From: Legionellales bacterium
Lineage (GTDB): Bacteria > Pseudomonadota > Gammaproteobacteria > Berkiellales > Berkiellaceae
Assembly: GCA_002708265.1 (NCBI GenBank)
Contig: PANA01000005.1
Location: forward strand, 144,216 to 208,215
Direction of reading: 5' to 3'
DNA length: 64,000 nt
Part shown: positions 1-9,714 of the stretch, piece by piece
Numbering within the stretch: position 1 is the stretch's first letter
Layout of the letters: the number at the start of each line of letters is the position of its first letter
Program-made: the position numbers and the translations under genes
The notes under the pieces: generated by a model
What the model was told of the DNA's origin: nothing
Databases searched by the model: none
Seen by the model: only the letters and a program-made list of their open reading frames with translations

Positions 1-344
1 ATAGGTGTTTTAGGACCATCGCCAGTACTCAGTGTTGGTGTTGCCCCATCTAGACTTGCAAATGGAAACGGTAAATGAGCAACCGCATCAGGGGCCTGTC
101 CCATCAGGCGTTTGGTTGAAATCAAAGCATTTTTGGCTAATCGGTCACCAACAATTACTTCACCATCTAAAAAAGCCACCGCTGACGGAAGCAGTACTTC
201 ACCTTGCTCATCCTTAAGAAACTGACAGGTCCCAGAAGCATCTACGACTGCAGCCAAAGAGTGAGTGGTGCCCAAATCTATCCCTACGGTTAAGGTACTT
301 TCTTGTTTGGACTGTTTTGGTTCTGCTATTTTATAGAGGCTCAT
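1..344 (-). CDS. hscA: Fe-S cluster chaperone HscA (N-terminal part)
   Basis: N-terminal ~114 codons of the Hsp70-type chaperone that helps release clusters from IscU; the rest lies beyond the left edge. My minus-strand translation gives the actin-fold phosphate-1 motif VGIDLGTTHSLAA at about residues 19-31, then GDRLAKNAL and an HscA-like loop ending in TLSTGDGPKTP. The ATG at 344 overlaps the hscB stop as ATGA, so the two are translationally coupled. It is the last isc gene visible, and a ferredoxin gene commonly follows outside the window. Identity is clear from motif plus context. Confidence 0.93.
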   Translation of the reverse strand, partial: MSLYKIAEPKQSKQESTLTVGIDLGTTHSLAAVVDASGTCQFLKDEQGEVLLPSAVAFLDGEVIVGDRLAKNALISTKRLMGQAPDAVAHLPFPFASLDGATPTLSTGDGPKTP

Positions 345-862
345 AGTGACTCCCCTTTTTCTTTTACAACTTTTGCTAGTTTTTCAAAAAACTGCCACTT
401 CTCGATAAGTTCCCAACCTGAAGCAATGATTTTTTCCTCATCGACTGATAATGACTCGAACTCTGACTCAAATGACTGGAGTTTTTCAAGTATCTCATTT
501 TGGATTGAGCAGACTTGATCGGCATCTGCATCAGCAATTCTTTCACGCCAGCGCATTTGTTCCATCAAAAAATCTGTACCCAACGAAGAACCTCTTTCAT
601 TATCTTTAGAAAGTCCGTGAAGATTCATCCAAGTAATAGCTCTCGATAACGGAGATCTAAGTTGATACATCGCGTCATTAATTCGTGTAGACATTTGAAC
701 AGCAGATTTTCTGACAACCATTGGCTCAGATACATAATTATCTGGATGATAGTGCTGCATTAGCTGCCGATACGTGGCCTCTAAGGCTTTAATATCGATA
801 GCATACTGGATAGGTAACCCCATTAATTTAAAAGGGTTATTCTGACGACTACCCGCTGTCAT
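341..862 (-). CDS. hscB: Fe-S assembly co-chaperone HscB
   Basis: J-domain protein of 173 residues that delivers IscU to HscA and stimulates its ATPase. It begins with the NPF-containing segment at about residues 9-11, has the HPD tripeptide at about 39-41 (HYHPDNY), and ends in the helical C-terminal domain that binds IscU. Length is typical for the family. The start overlaps the iscA stop by four bases (ATGA) and the stop overlaps the hscA start in the same way, so the three form one translationally coupled block in the isc operon. Confidence 0.95.
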   Translation of the reverse strand: MTAGSRQNNPFKLMGLPIQYAIDIKALEATYRQLMQHYHPDNYVSEPMVVRKSAVQMSTRINDAMYQLRSPLSRAITWMNLHGLSKDNERGSSLGTDFLMEQMRWRERIADADADQVCSIQNEILEKLQSFESEFESLSVDEEKIIASGWELIEKWQFFEKLAKVVKEKGESL

Positions 863-1215
863 TCAACACCTTTTTCTTTAAGCGCAAAACTCTCACCGCA
901 CCCGCATTGCCCAACCACATTAGGATTGTCAAACACCAGGCCTTCATTCAAACCTTCTTGCCGAAAATCAACAACAGTGCCTACTAGGAACTTTTGATAT
1001 ATCTCTCGATCAACCACCAGACAAGCACCATTTTTAGAAATCTCGCTATCCAGAGGTCCTAGATCATAAGCATATTCAACAACATACTCATACCCTGAAC
1101 AACCAGCTTTTTTCACATGAAGGCGCACTCCTTTAACAGAATCGCCTTGCGCATTGGTCATTGCCTCTTTTATATGATCTGCCGCTGTATCAGTGATGGT
1201 AATATCAATAGCCAT
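859..1215 (-). CDS. iscA: A-type Fe-S carrier IscA
   Basis: Protein of 118 residues, somewhat longer than the ~107 usual for IscA. The three conserved cysteines are present: C39 in AGCSGYEY, and C104 and C106 in QCGCGESF. They carry iron or a [2Fe-2S]/[4Fe-4S] cluster for transfer to target apoproteins. It sits 10 bases after iscU and overlaps hscB. ErpA and SufA share these motifs, but position in the isc operon makes IscA the best name. Confidence 0.94.
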   Translation of the reverse strand: MAIDITITDTAADHIKEAMTNAQGDSVKGVRLHVKKAGCSGYEYVVEYAYDLGPLDSEISKNGACLVVDREIYQKFLVGTVVDFRQEGLNEGLVFDNPNVVGQCGCGESFALKEKGVE

Positions 1216-1225
1216 GGCACTTATC

Positions 1226-1606
1226 TCATTTTTCCTGCTTGGATTGATAATCTTTCACCGCTGCTTTAATGGCGTCTTCGGCTAAAATTGAACAGTGAAT
1301 CTTAACAGGTGGTAAGGACAAGGCTTCGGCGATGTCTTTGTTCTTCACCTTTTCCACTTCAGACAATGCCATATTCTGAAGCATCTCTGTTGCCAAAGAA
1401 CTTGAAGCGATTGCTGATCCACAACCATAGGTTTTGAATACGGCTTTTTTAATGACACCTTCTTCAACTTCTATTTGAAGTTTCATAACATCACCACAGG
1501 CAGGTGCGCCAACCATACCAGTTCCTACGTTTTTATTTTTTTCATCTAATGAACCGACATTACGTGGGTTTTCATAATGATCGATAACTTTTTCACTGTA
1601 TGCCAT
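1226..1606 (-). CDS. iscU: Fe-S cluster scaffold IscU
   Basis: Scaffold of 126 residues on which [2Fe-2S] clusters are built from IscS sulfur. Cluster ligands C37, C62 and C105, the modulating D39, and H104 are all in place. The LPPVK sequence at 98-102 is the motif recognised by HscA. It lies 34 bases after iscS and 10 before iscA, matching the standard operon order. Nothing unusual was seen. Confidence 0.97.
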   Translation of the reverse strand: MAYSEKVIDHYENPRNVGSLDEKNKNVGTGMVGAPACGDVMKLQIEVEEGVIKKAVFKTYGCGSAIASSSLATEMLQNMALSEVEKVKNKDIAEALSLPPVKIHCSILAEDAIKAAVKDYQSKQEK

Positions 1607-1640
1607 GTTTGCTTACCTCTGCTACAAATGCATTACTATT

Positions 1641-2852
1641 TCAGTGTTCTGCCCATTGAACAGTATCTAAATCAATTCCTGCTTTATACATATCCCACAA
1701 CGGAGATAAATCTCTTAAACGTGTTACGGCAGTTTTAACTGCTTCAATGACCTGATCAATTTCCTTTTCTGTCGTAAAACGACCAATCCCAAATCTTAAA
1801 GAGCTGTGTGCTAACTCGTCGCTCAGCCCTAAAGCTCGAAGAACATAGGAAGGTTCCAAGCTTGCTGATGTACATGCTGAACCTGATGATAGGGCCACGT
1901 TCTTCAAAGACATCATCAGAGACTCACCTTCAACATAATTAAAACTTATGTTTAAATTACCAGGCAATCGCTGTTCAAGATCTCCATTTACAACAACCGC
2001 CTCCATATCTTTAAGCCCGTTATATAAACGATCTCTTAAAGCTCTAGTTCGTTTACTCTCTTCTGGCATATTTTCGATGGCAACTTCACAAGCTTTTCCA
2101 AGACCAACGATTTGATGGGTTGGTAAAGTTCCTGAACGCATACCACGCTCATGCCCCCCCCCATGCATTTGAGCCTCAAGCCTTATTCGAGGTTTGCGAC
2201 GCACATACAAAGCGCCTATCCCTTTTGGTCCATAAAGCTTATGAGCAGATATAGATAATAAGTCGATATTCATCTTCTCGACATCGATTTCCACTTTTCC
2301 AGCTGTTTGAGCGGCATCAACATGCAAAATAATACCTTTTTCGCGTGTCAATCGACCGATTGCTTCGATATCTTGTAATACACCAGTCTCATTATTTCCA
2401 TGCATAATAGACACTAAAATGGTGTCATCTTGCATAGCATTTTCTAGCACCTTCAAGTCAACCAAACCATTTGGCAAAGGATCAAGATAGGTGACACTGT
2501 ACCCTTCAGCTTCAAGTTGACGGCACACATCTAAGACTGCTTTATGTTCAGTCTTACAAGTAATAATGTGCTGTCCACGTGATTTATAAAAGTGAGCGGC
2601 CCCCTTCAGAGCTAAGTTGTTTGATTCAGTTGCACCGGATGTAAAAACAATTTCTTTCGCATTAGCGTGAATAAGATTTGCTACTTGGTGACGTGACCAA
2701 TCAACCAATGACTCGGCTTCCCAACCGTAAGTATGGGAACGAGAAGCAGGATTACCATATGTATTTCGTATACAGTCAATCATCACCTCCTGCACTGCAG
2801 GATCGATTGGTGTAGTAGATGAGTAATCCATGTAAATGGGTTTATCAGACAT
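1641..2852 (-). CDS. iscS: cysteine desulfurase IscS
   Basis: Pyridoxal-phosphate enzyme of 403 residues that removes sulfur from cysteine and passes it to IscU as a persulfide. The PLP lysine is K205 in ISAHKLYGP and the catalytic cysteine is C327 in the long mobile loop [16 protein letters not shown], identical in style to E. coli IscS. The C-terminus ([12 protein letters not shown]) is the IscU/partner-binding tail typical of IscS. Its ATG lies inside the last codons of the preceding 70-residue gene, with GGAG just upstream, so translation is coupled to that gene. Confidence 0.97.
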   Translation of the reverse strand: MSDKPIYMDYSSTTPIDPAVQEVMIDCIRNTYGNPASRSHTYGWEAESLVDWSRHQVANLIHANAKEIVFTSGATESNNLALKGAAHFYKSRGQHIITCKTEHKAVLDVCRQLEAEGYSVTYLDPLPNGLVDLKVLENAMQDDTILVSIMHGNNETGVLQDIEAIGRLTREKGIILHVDAAQTAGKVEIDVEKMNIDLLSISAHKLYGPKGIGALYVRRKPRIRLEAQMHGGGHERGMRSGTLPTHQIVGLGKACEVAIENMPEESKRTRALRDRLYNGLKDMEAVVVNGDLEQRLPGNLNISFNYVEGESLMMSLKNVALSSGSACTSASLEPSYVLRALGLSDELAHSSLRFGIGRFTTEKEIDQVIEAVKTAVTRLRDLSPLWDMYKAGIDLDTVQWAEH

Positions 2853-3057
2853 TTAACAACTCCTGTGAAGAATCTGCCGTCGGCGTGAGTTCAGGGCGAA
2901 GCGCCATGTCATGCCAACGAGATCCTTTTAACATCAAAGTGTAAGGGTAAAATTTTTGTACTTTTACTATCCCTTTAGAAAGCAAATCACTTGCTTTTGT
3001 AAAACTACAATAGCCAACGACCTTTTCTTCTTGGTTTATTACTTTAGCTTTAATCAT
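2845..3057 (-). CDS. small protein (70 aa) inside the isc operon, RRXRR/PLMP-like
   Basis: A 70-residue protein between two cysteine desulfurase genes. Its ATG overlaps the upstream stop by one base (TAATG) and its last codons contain the iscS start, which strongly argues that it is translated. I do not recognise a named family. The pattern [10 protein letters not shown] then [12 protein letters not shown] and YPYTLML resembles the V-L-(N/D)-x ... LL-x-x-G-K-A-x-V ... P-F-T-I-x-L pattern of RRXRR/PLMP-type N-terminal domains of HNH-related proteins. It has no nuclease motif and only one cysteine (C17). Function is unknown; a role in sulfur or cluster handling is suggested only by position. 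Confidence 0.7.
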   Translation of the reverse strand: MIKAKVINQEEKVVGYCSFTKASDLLSKGIVKVQKFYPYTLMLKGSRWHDMALRPELTPTADSSQELLNV

Positions 3058-4193
3058 TACCCAAGCCTCCTTGCCTGTATCGGGTATTGTTTGCTTATCT
3101 TGAGGACGGCAGACACAATCGCCTTAACATCCTCTATCGAATTATTTATGCCAAAGCTGACGCGCACAGCCTGATCAGACAGTTCATTACTAACACCCAT
3201 TGCTTGCAGCACATGTGAGGCCGTTTCTGCATGATGACGACCACACGCAGCACCGCCAGAAACAGCAATGCCCATTTTATCAAAACTCATGACAGCCATT
3301 TCACCGCTTACTCCTTCCATAGCAAAAAAGGAAGTATTAGGGAGACGCTCAGCAGACTGTGCAAAAATAGTGATGCCTGTGTTCTCTAATAAACTTTCTT
3401 CCAGACTATCACGCAATAAACGGGTCTTAGATTGGTACTCATCAAGCTGTTTTGCTGCTATTTCACAAGCAAGGCCAAATGCCCCTATCCCAGGAATATT
3501 CTCAGTACCTGACCGTAAGCCTTCCTGGTGACCTCCACCGTGTAGCAGAGGAATCAATGGCTGATATGGATCTTTTACAACAAGCGCCCCTACACCCATG
3601 GGCCCACCAAGTTTATGACTAGACAGGCTCATGAAATCTACCCCTGCCTTCGAAAAATCTATGGGTATTTTGCCACAGACTTGCGCAGCATCTGAGTGCA
3701 GCATTCCGCCGAATATTCTTATTTTTTCTGCGAGTGCCTGAATATCGTTAATGACACCGGTCTCATTGTTCGCCCACATAATACTGGTCAATTGTGTATC
3801 CACCAGGGTGTCTTTCTCTACTCTTCCAAGCGGTGTAACTGGTAGTAACGTTAGTTGTGCTTTCATATATTCGGCAACAAATTCAGCGGGGCGTAATATA
3901 GCCTCATGCTCAGTAGCACTAACCGCTAGCCTTAAGCCTGGATGCGAGAAAGCCATTCCCTTAATGACCCAGTTGTTTGCTTCGGTAGCACCACTAGTAA
4001 AAAAGATTTGCTCAGGCGATGCATTTACCAGTGCAGCGACCTGACTTTTTGCTTGCTCTACTACGGACTGCGCATAGCGACCATAACGATGTAAACTCGC
4101 GGCATTACCAATTAACTGTGATAGCTCATGTTGGCAGGTTATGACTTCAGAATAGATAGGTGCTGTTGCGTTATGATCTGCGTAAATACTCAC
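3057..4193 (-). CDS. second cysteine desulfurase, NifS/IscS-like
   Basis: Class V aminotransferase-fold protein of 378 residues. I chose the GTG at 4193 because it overlaps the iscR stop (GTGA), has an excellent AGGAGGT Shine-Dalgarno, and gives the canonical N-terminus (V/M)SIYADHNATAP. A longer reading would run into iscR in another frame. The PLP lysine is K194 (SSHKLGGP) and the catalytic cysteine is C317 in SGGAACGRHHAETASHV. That loop differs from the IscS loop encoded next door, and the protein is about 35% shorter at the C-terminal IscU-binding tail. It is a second desulfurase with a possibly distinct sulfur acceptor. Confidence 0.92.
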   Translation of the reverse strand: MSIYADHNATAPIYSEVITCQHELSQLIGNAASLHRYGRYAQSVVEQAKSQVAALVNASPEQIFFTSGATEANNWVIKGMAFSHPGLRLAVSATEHEAILRPAEFVAEYMKAQLTLLPVTPLGRVEKDTLVDTQLTSIMWANNETGVINDIQALAEKIRIFGGMLHSDAAQVCGKIPIDFSKAGVDFMSLSSHKLGGPMGVGALVVKDPYQPLIPLLHGGGHQEGLRSGTENIPGIGAFGLACEIAAKQLDEYQSKTRLLRDSLEESLLENTGITIFAQSAERLPNTSFFAMEGVSGEMAVMSFDKMGIAVSGGAACGRHHAETASHVLQAMGVSNELSDQAVRVSFGINNSIEDVKAIVSAVLKISKQYPIQARRLG

Positions 4194-4663
4194 TCGCACA
4201 CCTCCTGCTCTTTGAGAAGATCTGCAAACGCAGCATCTTGCCTGGCGGCAATACGACGAACATTGGATTTTTGACATATATCTCGCAACGAAATGCTTTC
4301 AAGGAGACGCCAAATTTCTTGATTGAGTTCAGCCCAGAGATCGTGAGTCAGACAGCGTTGTCCGGCTTGGCAATTTGAAGATCCACCACAACGCGTGACG
4401 TCAATATCCTCATCCGCTGATTTTAGAATTTCACCAAGGGTAATCTCAGCAGCAGGACGACAAAGACGGTAGCCGCCGTTGGGGCCACGCGTACTTTGCA
4501 GCAGGCCACTCTGGCGAAGCTTAGATGCCAGTTGCTCAAGGTAAGCAATTGTAATCTGTTGTCGGACGGCGATATCCGCTAATCGAATTGGCCAAGATGA
4601 TTCATGCAGAGCAACATCTATCATGGCCGTAACGGCGTAGCGCCCCTTAGTCGTAAGACGCAC
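4190..4663 (-). CDS. iscR: Fe-S responsive transcription regulator IscR
   Basis: Rrf2-family regulator of 157 residues. It begins MRLTTKGRYAV with a winged helix-turn-helix, and the cluster ligands C92, C98, C104 and H107 occupy the same numbered positions as in E. coli IscR. Holo-IscR represses the isc operon; apo-IscR activates other genes. Its own promoter region contains a Type 1 IscR site (see 4699-4723), so classical negative feedback is expected. The stop overlaps the GTG of the next desulfurase gene. Confidence 0.97.
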   Translation of the reverse strand: MRLTTKGRYAVTAMIDVALHESSWPIRLADIAVRQQITIAYLEQLASKLRQSGLLQSTRGPNGGYRLCRPAAEITLGEILKSADEDIDVTRCGGSSNCQAGQRCLTHDLWAELNQEIWRLLESISLRDICQKSNVRRIAARQDAAFADLLKEQEVCE

Positions 4664-4698
4664 CAGGACCTCCTGCGTAAACTTATGCGCAGAGTGCC

Positions 4699-4723
4699 AT
4701 ACCCGACTAATTTAGTCAAGATT
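4699..4723 (-). promoter_or_regulatory. IscR Type 1 binding site over the iscR promoter -35
   Basis: Read on the minus strand the 25 bases contain CTTGACTAAATTAGTCGGGT followed by AT. This matches every specified position I recall of the Type 1 consensus core (SYYGACTRWWWYAGTCRRSTAT). The TTGACT at 4714-4719 can serve as the -35; the -10 is weak. The site overlaps the last codons of rluC and lies 36-60 bases before the iscR start. Confidence 0.8.
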
Positions 4724-5668
4724 ACTTAGTTTTCTTAACTGGTTGAGACCTTTAACAAAATGCGCTGGTAAAGGCGCCCGAACTTCCCACTCAGCGTTAG
4801 GCCAGGCAAGCTCACTCGCATGAAGGCAAAGCTGACTTATCTGATACTTTTTAGAGAACTCACCGTTACGTTTGAAGTTACCGTATTTGTCGTCTGCAAC
4901 AATCGGATATCCAACAGCGGCTAGATGGCAGCGAATCTGATGCATCCTACCCGTAATCAGTTTTGCCTCTATCAGCGTGGCTCCCTTAAGACGCTCAACC
5001 ACTTTTACCTCAGTGATTGAATCTTTTCCATCCTCATGGTCAACGATCGTTTTTCGATCCCCTTGCTGGGTAACCAGTTTTCTTAGAGGCAGTCTTATTT
5101 CACTAGGACCATCATACTCACCTTGTACCAATGCCGTATAAGTTTTATCTACTTGGCCTTCCTGCCAGGCCATTTGTAACCGTCTGAGGCTAGAGCGTTT
5201 TTTGGCGACCACAATGACGCCAGAGGTGTCTTTATCCAATCGGTGAACAAGCTCCAAGGCTCTTTCATTGGGGCGAGAGAGTCGTAACTGCTCAATCAAC
5301 CCGGCAGATTGACCAGAACCGCCATGAACCGCTAGACCACTTGGCTTGTTAATAAACAAATATTCTGGTGTCTCACGAATGGTAGCAGCAGCTATGACAT
5401 TTCCCCAGTAAGTAGAGGGAGAAACTTTCTTCTCATTTTCGCTTACTCGAATTGGAGGAATTCTTACTTCATCGCCGATTTCCAGTTTTTGACTAGCTTG
5501 TGCGCGTCCTTTATTTACGCGCACCTCCCCCTTTCGGATAATCCGATAGACTCGGCTTTTGGGCACGCCTTTTAGCTGCTTAACCAAAAAATTGTCTAAC
5601 CGCTGCCCTTCACTGCCTTCATCCACAGTAACCAGCTTTGCTTTTGATTTGTCAGAGTTATTACTCAT
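4712..5668 (-). CDS. rluC: 23S rRNA pseudouridine synthase RluC
   Basis: RluA-family synthase of 318 residues, which in E. coli makes pseudouridines 955, 2504 and 2580 of 23S rRNA. An S4 RNA-binding domain occupies about residues 22-75 (RLDNFL, RVYRIIRKGEVRVN). The catalytic aspartate is D145 in VHRLDKDTSG, and the C-terminal motif GRMHQIRCHLAAVGYPI is present. It diverges from rne across a 365-base spacer, the same rluC/rne pairing seen in Pseudomonas and E. coli. RluD is the alternative, but the rne pairing favours RluC. Confidence 0.92.
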   Translation of the reverse strand: MSNNSDKSKAKLVTVDEGSEGQRLDNFLVKQLKGVPKSRVYRIIRKGEVRVNKGRAQASQKLEIGDEVRIPPIRVSENEKKVSPSTYWGNVIAAATIRETPEYLFINKPSGLAVHGGSGQSAGLIEQLRLSRPNERALELVHRLDKDTSGVIVVAKKRSSLRRLQMAWQEGQVDKTYTALVQGEYDGPSEIRLPLRKLVTQQGDRKTIVDHEDGKDSITEVKVVERLKGATLIEAKLITGRMHQIRCHLAAVGYPIVADDKYGNFKRNGEFSKKYQISQLCLHASELAWPNAEWEVRAPLPAHFVKGLNQLRKLSNLD

Positions 5669-6033
5669 ATTTAATACATTGATCCCAAATTAGGTGAGGT
5701 GCAATTGCACGCTAGTTGTCTAAACAAGCTTCGCGACTATTTTTCCCTGGCATATTCCTAGTCCAAGGGTTAGAATGATATTCGCATCTTATAAAAAGCC
5801 CTCCACGGCTATGACGCAGTTTGACCCTAGTCAAGCTCAGTTGGTGAAGCCTATCCAATTTAACCAGGCCCAACTGCCCGCCCTGACAACTATGGTAGAG
5901 CATTTTGGTGCTCCCAGATGGAGGTTCGATGCTACTGAAAATATCGCGTAAGTCTACAGGCAGATAAGAATTCATTGCCCTAAGAACGCATATCACTTAT
6001 CAAAACATATAGGTTAATTAAGCAACTGATACT
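5669..6033 (+). promoter_or_regulatory. rluC-rne divergent spacer and long rne leader
   Basis: A 365-base gap without a convincing gene. By analogy with the long structured rne leader through which RNase E regulates its own mRNA, I expect most of it to be 5'-untranslated. Visible hairpins include TTGAC-CCTA-GTCAA at 5821-5834 and GAGCA-TTTTGG-TGCTC at 5898-5913. The Shine-Dalgarno before the rne ATG is poor. The autoregulatory role is inference. Confidence 0.45.
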
Positions 6034-8778
6034 ATGTCAAACAGAATGTTAATAAACGCAACTCAATCTGAAGAGTTGCGCGTGGCCATCGTCAAGGGCC
6101 AACGTTTAGAAAATCTTGACATCGAACAAGCCGTCAGCAAACAGAAAAAAGCTAATATTTACAAAGGGGTTGTCTCTAGAGTTGAGCCCAGTTTAGAAGC
6201 TGCATTCATCGATTACGGTGCTGATCGCCATGGTTTTTTACCCAGTAAGGAAGTGGCTCGCGACTATTATGCTGAAGGCTCTGATGAACTAAGACGCCCC
6301 AGCATTAAAGATTTGTTAAAACCTGGTCAAGAGATTTTGGTTCAGGTAGACAAAGAAGAACGCGGTACTAAAGGCGCGGCGCTGACGACTTACATTTCTT
6401 TAGCGGGATGTTACTTGGTACTCATGCCTAACAACCCTCGAGCTGGCGGGATTTCTCGTCGCATCGAAGGTGGAGAACGGGCTGAACTTCGTGATGTACT
6501 TAAAGAACTCAGTGTTCCAGAAGGCATGGGCTTGATTGTCCGAACAGCAGGTTTAGGCCGTAGCCTAGAGGAACTTGAGTGGGACTTAAGTGTTTTACTA
6601 TCCCAGTGGGAAGCCATTCAGCGAGTTGTTGATGAGCGCAAAGGCCCTTTCCTGGTCTACCAAGAGAGCGATGTTATTGTTCGAGCCATTCGTGACTACT
6701 TACGTCCAGACATCAGTGAAATTTTAGTTGATACGGAAGAAGCTTTCGAACGAGCAAAAAGCTATATCGCAGGTGTCCGACCTGACTTTTTGAGCCGAAT
6801 TAAATTGTACCAAGACCCTCTTCCCCTCTTTAACCGATATCAAATCGAAAGTCAGATTGAGTCTGCCTTCCAGCGTGAAGTCGTCTTAGAAAACAGAGCC
6901 TCTATTGTTATTGACCCAACAGAAGCTTTGACGTCAATCGACATCAACTCCTCCAAAGCGACGGAAGGTGCTGATATCGAAGAGACTGCCTTTAAAACAA
7001 ACGAAGCGGCGGCTCGTGAAATTGCACGCCAGCTGAGAATCCGGGATACCGGCGGTCTAATCGTAATCGACTTTATCGACATGAACTCACCACGTCACCA
7101 ACGCGGCATTGAGAACGTGCTACGTGAAGAGATGCGGCATGACCGTGCTCGAGTACAAATCGGTCGTATCTCACGATTTGGTTTACTTGAGATGTCACGT
7201 CAACGAGTGCGTCCATCTCTTGATGATGCTACTCAATTACCTTGTACTCGTTGTGAAGGGCAAGGAACGATTCGCACTATTCCTTCTCTAGCGCTTTCAA
7301 TTTTGAGGGTGATTGAAGAAGAGGCAATGAAACAAAATACTGGTCAAGTACGCGCTCAAGTGCCTGTCAAGGTCGCTACCTTCTTGTTAAACGAAAAACG
7401 TCGCGTCGTACATGAGATTGAAGAGCGTCATGGCTGTCACGTGTTGATTCTGCCTAACAAAGACTTACAAACACCTAAATACACCGTTGAACGGGTTCGT
7501 GAAGACAACGTAGATTCGAATGCTGGAAACAGTTACGACCAGGTTGAAAAACTAGATCGCTCAGATGAGCTTGTTGGCCTCGCTAAAAGTACTGTTGTAA
7601 GTGAGCAACCAGCACTTCGCTCAGTGACCCCAACGGCTCCTATTCTTCCTAGAACTGGCACACGGTCTACTGAGAGCGGTATTATCTCGCGCCTCTGGTC
7701 TGCTGTCTTCGGGGTTGAAAACAAGATTAAAGACAAAACTGATAACCGTTCACGTTCTGACAGTTCAGAATCTGATGATGAGCAAGGCGGTAACCGCTCA
7801 CGCTCACGTTACCAGAACGGTAATGGAAACCGTAATCGCAATAACAACAACCGTCGAAATAACAACCGCAATCGACGTCGACAAAATGACGATCGTCCAA
7901 GCGACAAGGTTGCTGCTAATCAAAACGACGAAGCGGCCATTCAAAATGAAGACGATGACAACATTGGCAATAACCATCGCCGTCGTGGTCCTCAGCAAAA
8001 CCGCTCAAACAATAATAACAACAACCGTCGACGCAACAACAACCGTGGAAACGGTAATAATAACAATACTGGCACTAATAACCGCTCTAGAGGTGGAAGT
8101 CGTCAGAATGGTAATGAACAGCGCGCCGCGGTTGATACAAGAGATGAAGATAGTTTGTCGTTGGCTTTGCCAAGTCCTGAAGAGCAACTTTCTGCTAAAG
8201 AAAGAGCTTTCTCAACCGACCCAGATACGGCAACCGTTATCGATCAACCTGACAACGCAATGAATAATAATGGTGCTGAGTCTGGTAACAATCGACGTAA
8301 CAACCCGAATCAGAGACGACGCCGTCGTGGCCAATATGGCAACCGTCGCAAATCTGCGGATGGAAGCTCAGAAGCCAACAGCAATACAGCGGCTAGTGGC
8401 AATACGGATAGCAACTATCGGCCAGACAACCAGTCGGTTTCTAAAATAGAAGTTGCGAATCCTTCTGAAAAAACACAGGACGCTACCCCGCCAACTAGTG
8501 CGCCTATGTTCAAGAAGGAATCAAAACCAGCTGCTTCTACGCGAACAGATACTGCGCCAAAAGCGGTTTCATCCGAACAGCCTAAGCCTAAGAAAGAAGC
8601 TGAGAAAAAAGTGGAAAAAAGTGCACCGGCTAAGCGCTCTGCATCTCGCATGCCCCCACCGGTTTCTCCATTAGCTAGTCCGCAAGGCAATTTGCAGCAA
8701 GTTGTCTCAAAGAAAAAACCTGAGTCTAGTGAGACAACCTCATCAGGCAGCACAGGTAGTTCTTCTGCGGAAGGATAA
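6034..8778 (+). CDS. rne: ribonuclease E
   Basis: Endoribonuclease of 914 residues that initiates most mRNA decay and processes rRNA and tRNA; it is the scaffold of the degradosome at the inner membrane. The catalytic half carries the S1 domain (about 36-120), the Mg-binding D303 (SIDINSS) and D346 (IVIDFIDM) at exactly the E. coli numbers, and the Zn-link CTRCEGQG near 404-411. From about residue 565 the tail becomes extremely Asn/Arg-rich (runs such as [16 protein letters not shown]), then Lys/Glu/Ala-rich. It is shorter than the 1061-residue E. coli protein. A strong terminator follows. Confidence 0.97.
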   Translation: MSNRMLINATQSEELRVAIVKGQRLENLDIEQAVSKQKKANIYKGVVSRVEPSLEAAFIDYGADRHGFLPSKEVARDYYAEGSDELRRPSIKDLLKPGQEILVQVDKEERGTKGAALTTYISLAGCYLVLMPNNPRAGGISRRIEGGERAELRDVLKELSVPEGMGLIVRTAGLGRSLEELEWDLSVLLSQWEAIQRVVDERKGPFLVYQESDVIVRAIRDYLRPDISEILVDTEEAFERAKSYIAGVRPDFLSRIKLYQDPLPLFNRYQIESQIESAFQREVVLENRASIVIDPTEALTSIDINSSKATEGADIEETAFKTNEAAAREIARQLRIRDTGGLIVIDFIDMNSPRHQRGIENVLREEMRHDRARVQIGRISRFGLLEMSRQRVRPSLDDATQLPCTRCEGQGTIRTIPSLALSILRVIEEEAMKQNTGQVRAQVPVKVATFLLNEKRRVVHEIEERHGCHVLILPNKDLQTPKYTVERVREDNVDSNAGNSYDQVEKLDRSDELVGLAKSTVVSEQPALRSVTPTAPILPRTGTRSTESGIISRLWSAVFGVENKIKDKTDNRSRSDSSESDDEQGGNRSRSRYQNGNGNRNRNNNNRRNNNRNRRRQNDDRPSDKVAANQNDEAAIQNEDDDNIGNNHRRRGPQQNRSNNNNNNRRRNNNRGNGNNNNTGTNNRSRGGSRQNGNEQRAAVDTRDEDSLSLALPSPEEQLSAKERAFSTDPDTATVIDQPDNAMNNNGAESGNNRRNNPNQRRRRRGQYGNRRKSADGSSEANSNTAASGNTDSNYRPDNQSVSKIEVANPSEKTQDATPPTSAPMFKKESKPAASTRTDTAPKAVSSEQPKPKKEAEKKVEKSAPAKRSASRMPPPVSPLASPQGNLQQVVSKKKPESSETTSSGSTGSSSAEG

Positions 8779-8781
8779 AGA

Positions 8782-8808
8782 AAAGGGAGCGATTAGCTCC
8801 CTTTTTTA
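8782..8808. terminator. bidirectional terminator between rne and kdsB
   Basis: AAAAGGGAGC-GATTA-GCTCCCTTTTTT: a nine- to ten-pair stem flanked by A and T runs, so it can end transcripts in both directions between the convergent rne and kdsB genes. Confidence 0.88.
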
Positions 8809-8812
8809 ATGC

Positions 8813-9526
8813 TCATGAGTTAATAAAAGCCGAAACTTTTATGAGATCTGCTTCGGTGTCCACTCCGATTGGCGTCGAAAGTTTAGCCTTCTCTACCTGA
8901 ATAACTGCACCGTTATATAGCCAGCGAAGCTGCTCAAGATTCTCACTTTTTTCTAATGGACTCGCATATAGGGTGTGAAGATTTAATAAAAAACCTGCAC
9001 GATAGGCATACAGCCCAATGTGTCTTAAACCTGGTCCCTTGTGGGGAATTGCTGCCCTTGAAAAATAAAGCGCTCGATTGTTTTTATCCACGACGACCTT
9101 AACAACATTCGGGCTCTCAAACTCTTCTGGATCCAAAATAGGTTCACAAAGTGTCGCAACATCAATGCCAGGTAGACTACAGTTGGCGGCTACCTGATGA
9201 ACATTTTCAACCGGTATGACAGGCTCATCGGCTTGGACATTTACAACAACATCATTGATATCGAAAGCTAATCGTTGAACTGCCTCAAAAAGACGATCGG
9301 TACCTGTTGGGTGATCGGAACCAGTCATGATCACTTGCGCACCAAATGATTCAGCAACTTTTAAAACTCGCTCATCATCGACAGCAATAGTGACACTTTT
9401 TGCCTCTGTCATCATTGCTCTTCTCCAGACATGCTCTAACATTGATTGATTGCCTATTGGAGCAAGCACCTTACCTGGAAAACGTGAAGAGGCATACCGA
9501 GCTGGAATAATAATGTGAAAGCTCAT
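8813..9526 (-). CDS. kdsB: CMP-KDO synthetase (3-deoxy-manno-octulosonate cytidylyltransferase)
   Basis: Enzyme of 237 residues that activates KDO with CTP for attachment to lipid A. N-terminal nucleotide-binding sequence [14 protein letters not shown], then [10 protein letters not shown] and [10 protein letters not shown] are the family hallmarks. It is the last gene of the msbA-lpxK-Trm112-kdsB operon and overlaps the Trm112-like gene by four bases. Slightly shorter than the 248 residues of E. coli KdsB, with all motifs present. Confidence 0.96.
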   Translation of the reverse strand: MSFHIIIPARYASSRFPGKVLAPIGNQSMLEHVWRRAMMTEAKSVTIAVDDERVLKVAESFGAQVIMTGSDHPTGTDRLFEAVQRLAFDINDVVVNVQADEPVIPVENVHQVAANCSLPGIDVATLCEPILDPEEFESPNVVKVVVDKNNRALYFSRAAIPHKGPGLRHIGLYAYRAGFLLNLHTLYASPLEKSENLEQLRWLYNGAVIQVEKAKLSTPIGVDTEADLIKVSAFINS

Positions 9527-9711
9527 TTAACGTCTTCCAACTCTTCAGACGTCATCTGTCGCGCTTCAGACGGTAGCATAACAGGTATCCCTTCTTTCAC
9601 AGGAAAAGCTAGACGGTCAAAACGACAAACAAGTTCTGTTTTTTGTTCGTGATAAGAAAGCTTGCCTTTGCAAACAGGACAAGCCAAGATTTCCATGAGC
9701 TTGGGATCCAT
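9523..9711 (-). CDS. ycaR: Trm112/YcaR family small zinc-ribbon-like protein
   Basis: A 62-residue protein with the family layout: [18 protein letters not shown] (CxxC at residues 11 and 14), a third cysteine in [13 protein letters not shown], and [11 protein letters not shown]. In eukaryotes and archaea Trm112 activates methyltransferases; the bacterial role is not settled. It sits between lpxK and kdsB, with a four-base overlap with kdsB, as in E. coli and Pseudomonas. Confidence 0.93.
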   Translation of the reverse strand: MDPKLMEILACPVCKGKLSYHEQKTELVCRFDRLAFPVKEGIPVMLPSEARQMTSEELEDVK

Positions 9712-9714
9712 ATT

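Noticed and set aside
3057..4277. Longer version of the second desulfurase starting inside iscR
   Set aside because: The extra 28 residues are Cys/Arg-rich and unlike the family; the GTG at 4193 has a strong ribosome site and overlaps the iscR stop.
5712..5996. 94-codon minus-strand frame in the rluC-rne gap
   Set aside because: No ribosome site, no family resemblance, and it covers the expected rne leader; treated as chance.
7715..8263. 182-codon frame inside rne, Ile/Thr/Val-rich
   Set aside because: It is the shifted reading of the Asn/Arg-rich repeats of rne (AAC/CGT codons), so a composition artefact.
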